This document shows, one piece after another, positions 20,053-29,768 of a DNA stretch of 64,000 nucleotides. Positions within the stretch are counted from its first letter, which is position 1, and each line of letters begins with the position of its first letter. A program made the translations under genes and the position numbers. The notes under the pieces are model-generated. The model was not told where the DNA came from. It was given only the letters and a program-made list of their open reading frames with translations, and did not search any database. This DNA is from Psychrobacter luti (lineage in GTDB: Bacteria > Pseudomonadota > Gammaproteobacteria > Pseudomonadales > Moraxellaceae): assembly GCF_014192115.1 (NCBI RefSeq), contig NZ_JACHXL010000002.1, positions 1 through 64,000 of the forward strand. The letters are read 5' to 3'.

Positions 20053-20298
20053 ATGCTTAACCAATTGCTTCCTATGCTTGCCATTACCTTTACCGTCTTT
20101 ACGCTGTTTTTTATCTTTATGGGTATCGGTTATATGGTCAAGAAAAAGCCACTTAGAGGTTCTTGCGGCGGTGTGGCAAAATTAATGGGCGACGAGAACT
20201 GCTCATTTTGTGGTAATGACCCCAATAAATGCGATTCACTGGTCGACCAACAGCAAGAAACTGCGCTCAAAGCGGCCCAACTAGGTAAGTCTGTATAA
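20053..20298 (+). CDS. nqrM: NqrM, Na+-NQR maturation protein
   Basis: Small membrane protein of 81 residues needed, in Vibrio, to deliver iron for the Cys4 [Fe] centre between NqrD and NqrE. One N-terminal helix (about 7-28) is followed by a Cys-rich motif: Cys38, Cys50, Cys53 and Cys60 (GSCGG, NCSFCG, NKC). I chose the ATG at 20053 because AGAGG lies about 8 nt upstream; an in-frame ATG at 20017 would add 12 residues not seen in the family. Its position after apbE matches other nqr loci. Confidence 0.94.
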   Translation: MLNQLLPMLAITFTVFTLFFIFMGIGYMVKKKPLRGSCGGVAKLMGDENCSFCGNDPNKCDSLVDQQQETALKAAQLGKSV

Positions 20299-20351
20299 AC
20301 GCCTTATTTGTTACCATACGCTGGTAGTATTTAGCTAACATCTATTCCTAT

Positions 20352-20413
20352 AATAGCGTCTAGTCCTTTGCAATTTAACGTTGCAAGCTAATAGTGACTG
20401 GCGCTATTTTTTT
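20352..20413 (+). terminator. Complex terminator hairpin after nqrM
   Basis: AATAGCG (20352-20358) pairs with CGCTATT (20402-20408), followed by a T-run to 20413. The loop holds its own stem, TTGCAA-N7-TTGCAA (20368-20386). The larger gap 20299-20694 otherwise shows no gene, only A+T-rich DNA leading to the MFS gene. Confidence 0.65.
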
Positions 20414-20694
20414 GTGCGCCTAGCGTTTATAGCTTAGCATTTGTATAGAGTAATTTTTATAAACCAATTTCTATCATAAACGCTCTATAAGCAAAAGCTA
20501 TATATAAGCAAAAACTAAAAATACGAATTAAAATTCACTACTCATATACTAATTTTTTCCTGCTAAATGGGGTGGTAAATTTATATGACGGGCGTTCTGC
20601 AAGTGTTTTTATATCCTAAATTCGTACACTCTAATATATTGTCTTAGTCTTAATTACCGTCTTGGTGACGTACTCTGGTGTTATTTTATAAGCG

Positions 20695-22041
20695 ATGGTG
20701 CGCCAGCGCTTTTTAATGACGTGTCCTTTTTCTTATGCTGATAGTCGTGCTGCTATGTCTACCTCTCCTAATTTGCAAACTGATTTGCCGCCCCAGTCTT
20801 CCCCTTCTCAGTCGGGTGCGCCGTCAAACTTTAAGCTGCCTTCTTCACGCTTTACGTTTTGGCTGGTGCTATGTGCCATGATTTTATTGGCGACCAATAT
20901 GCGCTCGCCAATTGTGGCGCTGGGTTCTATTGCGCCGGTGGTTCAAGGAGCGCTCAATATCTCCGAAACCCAAATTGGCTGGCTTGGCGCGGTGCCGATG
21001 CTGACCTTTGCGCTTGGGGCTTTTATATCGCCAGCGATTGGTAAGCGTTTTGGTCTGGAAAATACCTTGATTGCGATGATTGCCCTTTTAACGATGGGTA
21101 TGATTATTCGCAGCGTCATTCCCACTTGGATTGGTTTTTTAGGCGGTACGCTACTACTGACATTGGCGATTGGTTTCGCCAATACCCTTGCCGCTCCTGT
21201 TATCAAGCAGCGCACACCGAATCATATCCCTTTGATTACGGGCTTATTCAGTCTAACCATGACAGTGTCAGCAGGGATTGTTGCAGGTGTTGTTCTGCCA
21301 TTATCTGAGCGAGTTGGCTGGCAATGGGCGCTTGGTGGTTGGTCGATTTTGGGCTTGTTTGCTTTAATTATTTGGGTATTGCTAAGACTGCGTTTAGGTT
21401 CGTCAAACCATCAGCCAATCATACCGCTTGCTGAAGGTGTGCAAGCGCCGTCCCCTATATCTATGTGGCGTACGCCTTTTGCTTGGCAAATTGCGGTGTT
21501 TATGGGCTTGCAGTCGCTGCTTTTTTATACGGTTGCCAGTTTTTTACCCTCGATTTGGCTCAGTAAAGGCCTATCAGCGGTAAACGCGGGACAGATGAAC
21601 TCGGTATTCCAGTTTATGGCACCTGTGGCGATTTTAAGCTTAACTTGGTTGGTCAATCGCGGGCGTCCTATTCAGGCGTTGGCGGTATTTGCTGCCGTCT
21701 TAAACGTGATTGGTATCTTAGGCGTCAGCTATTTATCAGCTGATTTTGCGTGGTTATGGTCAGCGCTGATGGGTATTGGTTGTTCAGCGATTTTTACCTT
21801 AAGTATGATGCTGTTTTCGATGCGTACTTATACCGCCAATCAATCAAGCGAGCTATCGGGCATGGCGCAGGCGGTCGGTTATCTGATTGCATTTTTCGGT
21901 CCATTGGGCACAGGCTGGTTGCATGAAGCAACGGACAGTTGGGATTTGCCCTTATTCATCATGTTGGTTTTGATGGTCATGAACGTAGTATTTGCTTGGA
22001 TGGTCAGCCGTCCAGTGATGGTCGATGGTAAAAAGATTTAA
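20695..22041 (+). CDS. MFS transporter, CynX/NimT type
   Basis: Major facilitator with 12 predicted helices (448 residues). The first helix region LVLCAMILLATNMRSPI and the helix-2 entry IGWLGAVPMLTFALGAFISP resemble the CynX/NimT (cyanate or 2-nitroimidazole transporter) branch. Substrate cannot be told from sequence. A Ser/Pro-rich N-terminal stretch of about 50 residues precedes helix 1. The start is unsure: ATG 20695, 20716 and 20755 are all in frame with poor ribosome binding sites. No terminator is obvious before the next gene. Confidence 0.85.
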   Translation: MVRQRFLMTCPFSYADSRAAMSTSPNLQTDLPPQSSPSQSGAPSNFKLPSSRFTFWLVLCAMILLATNMRSPIVALGSIAPVVQGALNISETQIGWLGAVPMLTFALGAFISPAIGKRFGLENTLIAMIALLTMGMIIRSVIPTWIGFLGGTLLLTLAIGFANTLAAPVIKQRTPNHIPLITGLFSLTMTVSAGIVAGVVLPLSERVGWQWALGGWSILGLFALIIWVLLRLRLGSSNHQPIIPLAEGVQAPSPISMWRTPFAWQIAVFMGLQSLLFYTVASFLPSIWLSKGLSAVNAGQMNSVFQFMAPVAILSLTWLVNRGRPIQALAVFAAVLNVIGILGVSYLSADFAWLWSALMGIGCSAIFTLSMMLFSMRTYTANQSSELSGMAQAVGYLIAFFGPLGTGWLHEATDSWDLPLFIMLVLMVMNVVFAWMVSRPVMVDGKKI

Positions 22042-22112
22042 TCTTTGCCTATATCGACTGACAGGCGTGCAATACCGTTAACTGTCGCGCCATATTGCTC
22101 ATAAGCTTAGTT

Positions 22113-22121
22113 TGCTACACT
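22113..22121 (+). promoter_or_regulatory. Extended -10 promoter for the esterase-ABC operon
   Basis: TGCTACACT lies 30 bp upstream of the lipoprotein esterase start. A TTGCTC at 22095-22100 is a short-spaced -35 candidate. Confidence 0.45.
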
Positions 22122-22150
22122 GGTTTGATTGTAAATAGGACAGCAAAATC

Positions 22151-22960
22151 ATGATAAATATATCTTCTTATTTGGCTAAACCTTTAATAATAACGGCAGC
22201 ATTAAGCGTTACCCTTGTGGTTAGCGGTTGTCAAAAAGAGCCTGATGTTAATAAGGCAGATGATAGTACGCAAACTACTAGCACTCAAAGCACTAGCACC
22301 CAAACTAACGAAACTCAGAAAACAACAACTGCTAATGAGCAGCATCAAGCGCCATTAACGATATTAGCATTGGGCGATTCATTAACCGAAGGATTGGGCG
22401 TCGATAATGATGCCAATTACCCCGCTCAGTTAGAAGCACGCCTAAAAGAGCTTGGCTATAAAGATGTCAAAGTGGTCAATTCGGGCTTAAGTGGTGAAAC
22501 CAGTACAGGCCTCGTCAATCGCTTAGATTGGGTATTACAGACCAAACCTAATATCACGATATTAACCGTTGGAGCTAATGACGCTATCCGCGGTATTGAT
22601 GTGGCAACGGTCGAAGCCAATATTCGCACCGCTGTTAAACGCCTGCAGGATAATGGAAGTGAAGTTATCTTGGGCGGTATGCAGATTTATGACAATCTTG
22701 GCTCTGATTACGTAACATCATTTGCCGCGATATATCCAAGGGTGGCTAAAGATATGAATGTGACGCTGATTCCTTTCTTTTTAGATGGTGTGGGCGGCGA
22801 CCCTAAATTAAACCAAGCCGATGCCATTCATCCAACCAAAGAGGGTTATACGATTATCGTTAATGATAATATTTTGCCAATCTTACAACCTGAAATTAAA
22901 AAGCTAGAAGAAAATTCAAAAGCACCATCGACAAGCACGCCTACTGAGACCACGCAATGA
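22151..22960 (+). CDS. SGNH/GDSL hydrolase, TesA-like lipoprotein
   Basis: Arylesterase/lysophospholipase of the TesA (SGNH) family. Lipobox SGC with Cys27; a Gln/Thr/Ser-rich linker (35-65); block I GDSLTEG with nucleophile Ser77; a block III GAND; and the DAIHPTKEGY block V carrying catalytic Asp and His. In E. coli TesA is a soluble periplasmic enzyme; here a lipobox suggests attachment to the envelope. Its stop overlaps the start of the ATPase gene (ATGA at 22957), mirroring the E. coli tesA-ybbA-ybbP cluster, though here the genes are co-directional and coupled. Confidence 0.92.
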   Translation: MINISSYLAKPLIITAALSVTLVVSGCQKEPDVNKADDSTQTTSTQSTSTQTNETQKTTTANEQHQAPLTILALGDSLTEGLGVDNDANYPAQLEARLKELGYKDVKVVNSGLSGETSTGLVNRLDWVLQTKPNITILTVGANDAIRGIDVATVEANIRTAVKRLQDNGSEVILGGMQIYDNLGSDYVTSFAAIYPRVAKDMNVTLIPFFLDGVGGDPKLNQADAIHPTKEGYTIIVNDNILPILQPEIKKLEENSKAPSTSTPTETTQ

Positions 22961-23679
22961 CACCATTAGCTTCAGATTTAGATTCAGCTACAACTATCAC
23001 ACCTGCTTCAAAACCATCAGCATTGCTAACTGCCATACAACTGAATAAAACCGTGCAAGTCGGTGAGCAAAAGCTATCTATCATCAAAGACGTAGATATA
23101 TATGTTAATGCAGGCGAATTTGTGGTCATTATGGGTAAATCTGGCTCAGGTAAATCTACCTTATTAGCGCTATTAGCAGCGTTAGATTATCCTGATAGTG
23201 GTTCCGTTGAATTGGCGGGGCAAACCTTAAGCAACCTTGATGAAGATGCGCTGGCAGTCATTCGTCAGCGGGATATGGGTTTTGTCTTTCAGTCGTTTCA
23301 TCTATTGCCGACATTGACGGTAGCGGAGAACATTGCCTTTCCCCTTGATATCGCCCGCCGTCCAAACAAAGCGCGCGTTAATGAATTGATTGAAGCGGTT
23401 GATTTGGGACATAGGCGTGATAGCTTACCCAACCAGTTATCAGGTGGTGAGCAGCAGCGTACTGCCGTTGCGCGCGCGTTGGTTTCACAGCCGAAGATTG
23501 TGTTTGCAGATGAGCCAACTGGTAACTTAGATGAGCAAAATGCCAATCAAGTGATGCAGCTATTATTAGATTTACGTCAGAAAACCGGTTCGGCATTGGT
23601 CGTAGTGACCCATGATGCCGCGCTTGCAGAGATGGCAGATCGCGTCATTACCATGCATGATGGGCGGATTGTGTCTTAA
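22957..23679 (+). CDS. ybbA: ABC transporter ATPase, YbbA/LolD type
   Basis: ATP-binding subunit of a type VII (MacB/LolCDE-like) ABC system. Walker A GKSGSGKST, Q-loop in FVFQSFHLLP, signature LSGGEQQRTA, Walker B IVFADEPTGNLD and the H-loop VVTHD are complete in 240 residues. It overlaps the esterase by 4 bp and the permease by 1 bp (TAATG), so the three proteins are probably made together. Family members use ATP for mechanotransmission in the envelope rather than import. Confidence 0.93.
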   Translation: MTPLASDLDSATTITPASKPSALLTAIQLNKTVQVGEQKLSIIKDVDIYVNAGEFVVIMGKSGSGKSTLLALLAALDYPDSGSVELAGQTLSNLDEDALAVIRQRDMGFVFQSFHLLPTLTVAENIAFPLDIARRPNKARVNELIEAVDLGHRRDSLPNQLSGGEQQRTAVARALVSQPKIVFADEPTGNLDEQNANQVMQLLLDLRQKTGSALVVVTHDAALAEMADRVITMHDGRIVS

Positions 23680-26366
23680 TGAATAACTTAAAGAATAATA
23701 AGCAAACAAAGAAAGGTTCAGCCATCGATGCTACTGCTACGACCGATACTAATATGGCAAAAGAGTCAGATTATACTGGCGGTATCATGCGCCAGTTATT
23801 TAGCGGTATTTTGAGTTTGCCAATTTTAGGTTTACAAGGATTAGGCGCGCAAGCATTAAGTCGCAGTTGGTGGCAACGTTGGATTTATCCACTATTATTT
23901 TTATTGACGCTAACGTTATCGCTTGCGACTTACCTCACGCTCGACTCCGTTCAGCAATCTGTTGATACTTATATCAATGACAATCAGCGCGCCCTCGTTG
24001 GCGGCGATTTAATTTTAAACAGTAAGCAAGAGTGGCCAAGCGAGGTATTAACGCAGGTAGAGACGGTCGCCGATACGCAAATAGTATATGACTATCAGTT
24101 TAGCGCGATGGTAGTGACCGATGAGCAAACCTTGCTTGCCAGCGTCAAAGCCGTCTCTCCGGCTTATCCGTTATATGGGGAAGCCGAGCTTGCTTCAGGG
24201 CAGCCTTTATGGGAGCAATTAAGCGCTGATAATGTCGTTGTCGCGCCTGAAGTATTGAATAGCTTAAATGCCAGTGTCGGTGACCAAATCACCATTGGTG
24301 ATGCTGAACTTACCATTAGCGATGTGCTGACCAAAGAGCCTGACCGTCCATTGACTGCCTTTGGTTTTGGCGGGCGGGTTTTGATGCATCAAGATGCGCT
24401 TGCAGCGACCAATTTATTGGGTCAGCGTAGCCGCATTAATTACCGTATTGAACTGGCTGGCAAGCCTGAATTAATGGCCGTGCAGCGTGATAAACTTACG
24501 CAAATACTAAGCAATTACCCTGATATCGAGCTCTCTGATGCAGAATCAGCAGATACCTCTGTCTCGCGTATTTCTGATAATGTATTGATGTTCTTAAAGC
24601 TGCTCGTCATTGCCGTGCTGTTGTTATCTGCGGTAGCGATGTATGGCGTCATTACGGCTTTTGTGACCAAGCAGCAGTCTAGCAATGCGATTCGCTTAGC
24701 ATTGGGTGAACCGCTTAAGTCGCTGAAACGCAGCTACTATCAACTATTGATTGCTACCACTATCATCGCTTGTATCGCCGAAGTTATCGTCAGTTTTGGC
24801 TTACTTAAAGTCGGTCAGCCGTATTTGATTGCTATCTTGCCTGCTGATGTTGGTCTAGCTATCAATCCTATCAGCGCCATTAAAACGATTATTATCGCTT
24901 TAGTGCTGACCTTGCTGATCGCTCAGCGTGGTTTAAGCACACTAAGTACGACCAAGCCTGCTACTTTACTTAATCAAGGAGTAAGCACAAACTCACAAAA
25001 TATGCCTTGGTATCAACGCTTGCCGTTATTGTGGTACGGGCTGATGCTAATCGGGCTTTATGCGTTTTTTGCTTATGAAGTCAATTCTCTGATACTAGGT
25101 GCGCAGCTCTTGATAGGCTTGACTGCCTTCGTAGCGATATTTTGGCTCTTGGCACGCGGTTGGTTATGGCTGCTGACTAAGTTTGCCAAGCATTCTAATA
25201 TCAGCTGGATGCAGCGTATTGCTATCCATAACCTTGCGCGTAAAGGCAATCAATCAGCATTGTTTTTTGTCACTTTATCGCTATCAGTGGCGGTCTTGAC
25301 CCTGATTACCACTCTTAATCACAGTATCAATGCGCAGTTTATCAATGCGTATCCTGAGGATGCACCCAATTTATTTTTACTCGATATTCAAAGTGACCAG
25401 CATGATGAGATTAATAACATCATTGCTGCGCCTGTGAGCTATTACCCCGTTATTCGTGCCCGCGTCGTCACGGCCAATAATGTGCCTGTGCAAGATATCG
25501 AACCTGCTGACGGCTTCGATGACCCCGCACGCGTCTTTAATTTAAGCTACGCCGATACGGTGATGGATACTGAGTTCATTATGGAATCGCTAGCAGATGA
25601 TAAGCTTTATGCACCTATTGAAACTGCAGATAGTGACTCCGCAAAAGCCGTTGCGCCATTATCAATTTTGGATACGGCTGCCAGTTTGCTAAACGTCGTT
25701 ATGGGTGATCAGGTGCGCTTTAATATCCAAGGGATTGAAATCGTCGGGCAAATCACCAGTATCCGCTCGCGTTATGAAAAAGGACCCAGCCCCTATTTTT
25801 ACTTCTTATTTGAGCCAGCAGTTTTATCGGCTGCTCCGCAAATCCAATTTGCCACCGCCCACGTCGCAGCAGAGGATATTCCAGAGCTGCAAGGTCAGCT
25901 AGTACGCAAGTTTCCTGCCGTGACGACCATCGACGGCACGGCTATCGCGCAGCAAGTCCAAGAGTTGGTCGTGCAAATGAGTCGTTTGGTTTATGTCTTC
26001 ACCTTACTGGCATTACTGACGGGTATTATGGTTTTGATTAGCTCGCTACTGTCTACCTCGCAAGATCGCATGGCGGATAGTGCTTCATTTAGGTTGCTCG
26101 GTATGCAAAAGCGTGACCTATATATGCTCAATATCTTAGAGCTGGGGATACTTGGCATTAGTGCCGCCTTATTTGCAGTGATTATCGCTAATATCGGTGC
26201 TTGGGCTGCTATCACCCAATGGTTTAATCTGCGCTTTAGTGTGCCATGGGTTAGCTTAGGCATCGGCGGTGCGGTATTAATTGCGTTGTTGTTCGCTATC
26301 GCTATTATTTATGTGAGATTGGTGATTGGACGCGGGATTATGGCGCGGGTTCGGGCGATGATTTAG
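23679..26366 (+). CDS. ybbP: ABC permease, YbbP family
   Basis: Large FtsX-like permease of 895 residues, partner of the ATPase just upstream. After a polar N-terminus (1-60) comes helix 1 (about 70-88), a big periplasmic MacB-type domain (about 95-300), three FtsX helices (about 305-410), further helices (about 430-490 and 525-550), a second periplasmic domain, and a closing FtsX block of three helices (about 765-885). This ten-helix, double-FtsX build matches E. coli YbbP. It is likely to extract or move a hydrophobic molecule handled with the TesA-like esterase. Confidence 0.92.
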   Translation: MNNLKNNKQTKKGSAIDATATTDTNMAKESDYTGGIMRQLFSGILSLPILGLQGLGAQALSRSWWQRWIYPLLFLLTLTLSLATYLTLDSVQQSVDTYINDNQRALVGGDLILNSKQEWPSEVLTQVETVADTQIVYDYQFSAMVVTDEQTLLASVKAVSPAYPLYGEAELASGQPLWEQLSADNVVVAPEVLNSLNASVGDQITIGDAELTISDVLTKEPDRPLTAFGFGGRVLMHQDALAATNLLGQRSRINYRIELAGKPELMAVQRDKLTQILSNYPDIELSDAESADTSVSRISDNVLMFLKLLVIAVLLLSAVAMYGVITAFVTKQQSSNAIRLALGEPLKSLKRSYYQLLIATTIIACIAEVIVSFGLLKVGQPYLIAILPADVGLAINPISAIKTIIIALVLTLLIAQRGLSTLSTTKPATLLNQGVSTNSQNMPWYQRLPLLWYGLMLIGLYAFFAYEVNSLILGAQLLIGLTAFVAIFWLLARGWLWLLTKFAKHSNISWMQRIAIHNLARKGNQSALFFVTLSLSVAVLTLITTLNHSINAQFINAYPEDAPNLFLLDIQSDQHDEINNIIAAPVSYYPVIRARVVTANNVPVQDIEPADGFDDPARVFNLSYADTVMDTEFIMESLADDKLYAPIETADSDSAKAVAPLSILDTAASLLNVVMGDQVRFNIQGIEIVGQITSIRSRYEKGPSPYFYFLFEPAVLSAAPQIQFATAHVAAEDIPELQGQLVRKFPAVTTIDGTAIAQQVQELVVQMSRLVYVFTLLALLTGIMVLISSLLSTSQDRMADSASFRLLGMQKRDLYMLNILELGILGISAALFAVIIANIGAWAAITQWFNLRFSVPWVSLGIGGAVLIALLFAIAIIYVRLVIGRGIMARVRAMI

Positions 26367-26424
26367 GGCGGAATTATAAGTAATAGTCAGCTTTTATATT
26401 CCAGCTCGTTTAAAACTGACTATT

Positions 26425-26433
26425 TGCTATACT
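26425..26433 (+). promoter_or_regulatory. Extended -10 promoter for avtA
   Basis: TGCTATACT lies 62 bp upstream of the avtA start in a 129-bp gap. No strong -35. Confidence 0.5.
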
Positions 26434-26495
26434 AATGCCCATCTCAGTATTCAGATATAACTCTCATAAAACATTCAGGAAAGTACGGTAATCTT

Positions 26496-27842
26496 ATGAA
26501 ATTTTCAAAGTTCGGTCAAAAATTTACCCAGCCAACTGGCATCTCACAATTGATGGATGATTTGGGCGATGCGCTAAAAAGCGATCAGCCTATCAATATG
26601 TTGGGCGGTGGTAATCCTGCCAAAATTGATGCCGTTAATGAGCTATTTTTAGAGACCTATAAAGCGCTTGGTAATGACAACGATACGGGTGAAGCCAATA
26701 GTAGCGCGATTATTAGCATGGCAAATTACTCCAATCCGCAGGGTGATGCGGGCTTTATCGATGCTTTGGTTAGCTTCTTTAATCGTCATTATGACTGGAA
26801 CCTCACCTCAGAAAATATCGCTTTGACCAATGGCTCTCAGAATGCTTTTTTCTATTTGTTTAATTTATTTGGTGGAGCGTTCCTTGATGAAAAGAGCCAA
26901 GATAAAGAAAGCCAGTCTATCGATAAATCAATTCTACTACCATTGACCCCTGAGTATATTGGCTATAGCGATGTGCATGTCGAAGGTCAGCATTTCGCAG
27001 CCGTATTACCTCATATTGATGAAGTAACCCATGATGGCGACGAAGGTTTTTTTAAGTATCGCGTGGATTTTGAAGCATTAGAGAACTTGCCAGCGCTAAG
27101 AGAAGGTCGTATCGGCGCGATTTGCTGTTCGCGTCCGACCAACCCAACGGGAAATGTGTTGACCGATGAGGAGATGGCACATTTGGCTGAGATTGCCAAG
27201 CGCTATGACATACCGTTAATTATTGACAATGCTTACGGTATGCCCTTCCCTAATATCATCTATTCAGACGCGCATTTAAACTGGGATAATAATACGATTC
27301 TTTGTTTTAGCCTGTCTAAAATTGGCTTGCCCGGTATGCGTACCGGCATTATCGTTGCCGATGCGAAAGTCATCGAAGCGGTTAGCGCGATGAATGCGGT
27401 GGTGAATCTAGCGCCAACACGCTTTGGCGCAGCGATTGCGACGCCATTGGTGAACGATGACCGTATCAAGCAGTTAGCTGATAATGAGATTAAACCCTTT
27501 TATCAAAAGCAAGCCACATTAGCGGTAAAGCTTTTAAAAGAAGCGTTGGGTGATTATCCTTTAATGATTCATAAGCCTGAGGGCGCGATATTCTTATGGC
27601 TGTGGTTTAAGGATTTACCGATTAGCACTTCTGAGCTGTATGAAATTCTCAAAGAAAAAGGCACGCTTATCGTACCGAGTGAATACTTCTTCCCTGGTGT
27701 CGATGTTAGCAATTATCAGCATGCACATGAATGTATTCGTATGAGTATTGCCGCTGACGAACAGACCTTAATAGATGGTATTAAAGCCATTGGTGAAGTG
27801 GTGTGTAAGCTTTATGATGAGGCTAATAGTCAGAACTATTAA
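26496..27842 (+). CDS. avtA: Valine-pyruvate aminotransferase
   Basis: PLP enzyme of fold type I that interconverts valine with pyruvate and 2-oxoisovalerate with alanine. The 448 residues start MKFSKFGQKFTQPTGISQLMDDL, closely matching AvtA. They carry LGGGNPA (36-42), NPTGN (216-220), DNAYG (244-248), and Schiff-base Lys275 in SLSKIGLPGMR. AGGAAAG lies before the ATG. It is followed by a bidirectional terminator and a convergent membrane-protein gene. Confidence 0.95.
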   Translation: MKFSKFGQKFTQPTGISQLMDDLGDALKSDQPINMLGGGNPAKIDAVNELFLETYKALGNDNDTGEANSSAIISMANYSNPQGDAGFIDALVSFFNRHYDWNLTSENIALTNGSQNAFFYLFNLFGGAFLDEKSQDKESQSIDKSILLPLTPEYIGYSDVHVEGQHFAAVLPHIDEVTHDGDEGFFKYRVDFEALENLPALREGRIGAICCSRPTNPTGNVLTDEEMAHLAEIAKRYDIPLIIDNAYGMPFPNIIYSDAHLNWDNNTILCFSLSKIGLPGMRTGIIVADAKVIEAVSAMNAVVNLAPTRFGAAIATPLVNDDRIKQLADNEIKPFYQKQATLAVKLLKEALGDYPLMIHKPEGAIFLWLWFKDLPISTSELYEILKEKGTLIVPSEYFFPGVDVSNYQHAHECIRMSIAADEQTLIDGIKAIGEVVCKLYDEANSQNY

Positions 27843-27876
27843 AGCTTTTATTAAGCAAAGCATTAATGATAGAAAT

Positions 27877-27909
27877 AAAAAAACGGACTTATCAATAGTC
27901 CGTTTTTTT
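27877..27909. terminator. Bidirectional terminator after avtA
   Basis: Seven A, ACGGACT stem (27883-27889), loop TATCAAT, AGTCCGT (27897-27903), seven T. The stop codon and last few codons of the convergent gene lie inside it. Confidence 0.92.
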
Positions 27910-28281
27910 CTGCCGTTTAATCATAGGTTTGACGGTATTGATTGATTGAAACATCTTTGTCCATACGGTAAAGCCGTAGATTATATAGGACAGCAGGCAG
28001 GTATTAATCAAATCACGAATGCTTGCTTTTAGCTCTGTGCTGCCTATCGCTGTAATACCCAGCTCGGTAATCGTCTGGCGATTATCCAAATATTCGCCCA
28101 GCAAAGCGATGGCAGTCACCATTATCAAAGCAATAAAACCTCTAACACTGTATTTTTTAAAAATTGGACGCATCAGAATTAAGCTTAATAGGTAGACACT
28201 AATGCCCACATACATATGTAAAGCATCTTTGTCTAATCCTGTGGCATCGACGACACCGTTTTTGAAAAGATAGAAGTCCAC
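27892..28281 (-). CDS. Hypothetical inner-membrane protein
   Basis: About 129 residues, family not recognised. From GTG 28281 the protein begins M-D-F-Y-L-F-K and has three hydrophobic stretches (about 25-42, 50-68 and 100-115 from that start), with LHMYVG at the edge of the first. The general look recalls small VanZ-like or DUF membrane proteins, but I would not assign one. The frame is open to 28335; I prefer the GTG because CGGA lies just upstream and the additional residues have no site. Monocistronic, converging on avtA. Confidence 0.65.
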   Translation of the reverse strand: MDFYLFKNGVVDATGLDKDALHMYVGISVYLLSLILMRPIFKKYSVRGFIALIMVTAIALLGEYLDNRQTITELGITAIGSTELKASIRDLINTCLLSYIIYGFTVWTKMFQSINTVKPMIKRQKKTDY

Positions 28282-28352
28282 GATTTTATTCCGTGTATAA
28301 GAGATAGAAAACAACTGAATATAAATAAAAAGCAACTAAGTATAAATTGAAA

Positions 28353-28389
28353 ATAAAAAAGGTAGATTACGCATTTGCTAACCTACCTT
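28353..28389 (-). terminator. Terminator after hisH
   Basis: On minus, AAGGTAG (28389-28383) and CTACCTT (28365-28359) form a stem, followed by a T-run (complement of A at 28353-28360). It ends the hisB-hisH unit. Confidence 0.75.
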
Positions 28390-28448
28390 CCTATTTAATC
28401 GAAGCTGTTCAATCAAAACTGTCCAATCAAACATGTAATACATGCTTT

Positions 28449-29093
28449 TTAGATATTCCAATCTACAAAATTCTTTAACAGCTGTAAGCCCGCTGTGTGG
28501 CTTTTTTCTGGGTGGAATTGGGTCGCAAATAAGTTGTCTTGCAAAATACTGGCACAAAACGGCTGACCGTAGTCACAAACGGCAGCCACTTGCGAGCTGT
28601 CGGCTGGCGCGCAGTAGTAGCTATGTACAAAGTAAAAGTGCGCATTATCCTCGATACCATTCCACAGCGGATGGGCAAAATCCATACCGTTAATAGTATT
28701 CCAGCCCATGTGCGGCACTTTAATGGTTGCCCCTTGCTCATCTTTCCACGTGGGGTCAAATGCTTCTACGCTGCCATCTAAGACGCCCAAGCATTCTGTA
28801 CCACCATTCTCAGCGGACTGCCCGAACAACGCCTGCATGCCAACACAGATGGCCATGACGGGCTTATTAAATATCGCCTGACGTATGACCTCATCAATAC
28901 CGGCCTCCTGCATGCCAGCAATACAATCACGCATCGCACCGACACCGGGGAAAAAAACCTTATCAGCAGCCGCGACCACTTTTGGGTCATTGGTGATAGA
29001 GACGTCTGCACCTACCGCTGCTAGTGCCTTGCTGGCTGAGTGCAAGTTACCCATGCCATAATCTAATAATGCAATCTTTGTGGTTCGGCTCAT
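28449..29093 (-). CDS. hisH: Imidazole glycerol phosphate synthase, glutaminase subunit
   Basis: Class I glutamine amidotransferase that supplies ammonia to HisF in histidine and AICAR synthesis. The 214 residues have the nucleophile Cys in [12 protein letters not shown], the oxyanion region PGVGAMRDC, the YFVHSYY segment, and the catalytic His-Glu in [10 protein letters not shown]. The ATG directly follows hisB's stop (TAG-ATG), so translation is coupled. HisF is not in this window. Confidence 0.97.
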   Translation of the reverse strand: MSRTTKIALLDYGMGNLHSASKALAAVGADVSITNDPKVVAAADKVFFPGVGAMRDCIAGMQEAGIDEVIRQAIFNKPVMAICVGMQALFGQSAENGGTECLGVLDGSVEAFDPTWKDEQGATIKVPHMGWNTINGMDFAHPLWNGIEDNAHFYFVHSYYCAPADSSQVAAVCDYGQPFCASILQDNLFATQFHPEKSHTAGLQLLKNFVDWNI

Positions 29094-29768
29094 CTAAAAA
29101 GCCTCTTTGGTCGATGGCAAGGTATTCAGCGCACGCTCATCATATTCGCAAGCCATACGTAGTGCACGAGCAAACGCTTTAAACGTAGATTCGATTTGGT
29201 GATGGCTGTTTTTGCCTTTAAGATTATCCAAATGCACCGTCATCCATGAATGGTTGACGAAGCCGTAGAAAAATTCGCTAAATAAATCGACATCGAAGTT
29301 ACCGACATGCGAGCGAGTAAAAGGAATGTCCATATGCAAACCAGGACGTCCTGACAAATCAACAACCGCGCGCGTCAATGACTCATCAAGTGGCGCATAA
29401 AAGTGCCCATAACGACGGATGCCCTTTTTATCACCCAATGCTTTATTGAATGCTTGTCCAAGGGTAATGCCAGTATCTTCGACACTATGGTGATCATCGA
29501 TAAAGGTATCACCGGTGCATTTGATGTCTAAGTCAAACAAACCGTGACGCTTGATTTGATCAATCATATGGTCTAGAAATGGCACGCCAGTATCTACAGT
29601 TCCTTGTCCCGTTCCATCAAGATTGACGGCGCAAGTTACTTGCGTTTCAGCAGTATTTCGCTCAACGGTGGCGATACGGGCTGGGCGACCATGTAAATTT
29701 AGATTTGCAGATTGGTTTTGCCCAGTTGTATCGGCGGTATTAGTTGTCGTCGTAGAATTGGCAGTCAT
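29094..29768 (-). CDS. hisB: Imidazoleglycerol-phosphate dehydratase
   Basis: Monofunctional IGPD of 224 residues that dehydrates IGP to imidazole acetol phosphate using Mn2+. It has the diagnostic metal-binding motifs [16 protein letters not shown] and the C-terminal [15 protein letters not shown]. There is no N-terminal phosphatase domain as in E. coli HisB. An Asn/Thr-rich extension of about 30 residues precedes the core and may be disordered; a later start is possible but no better one is visible. First gene of hisB-hisH. Confidence 0.96.
   Translation of the reverse strand: MTANSTTTTNTADTTGQNQSANLNLHGRPARIATVERNTAETQVTCAVNLDGTGQGTVDTGVPFLDHMIDQIKRHGLFDLDIKCTGDTFIDDHHSVEDTGITLGQAFNKALGDKKGIRRYGHFYAPLDESLTRAVVDLSGRPGLHMDIPFTRSHVGNFDVDLFSEFFYGFVNHSWMTVHLDNLKGKNSHHQIESTFKAFARALRMACEYDERALNTLPSTKEAF

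Noticed and set aside
23880..23895. TTATCCACT in ybbP as a DnaA box
   Set aside because: Single imperfect match within a gene, no cluster.
22151..26366. Esterase-ABC operon as a novel export or defence system
   Set aside because: It matches the widespread tesA-ybbA-ybbP arrangement, so it is not new, although its substrate is unknown.
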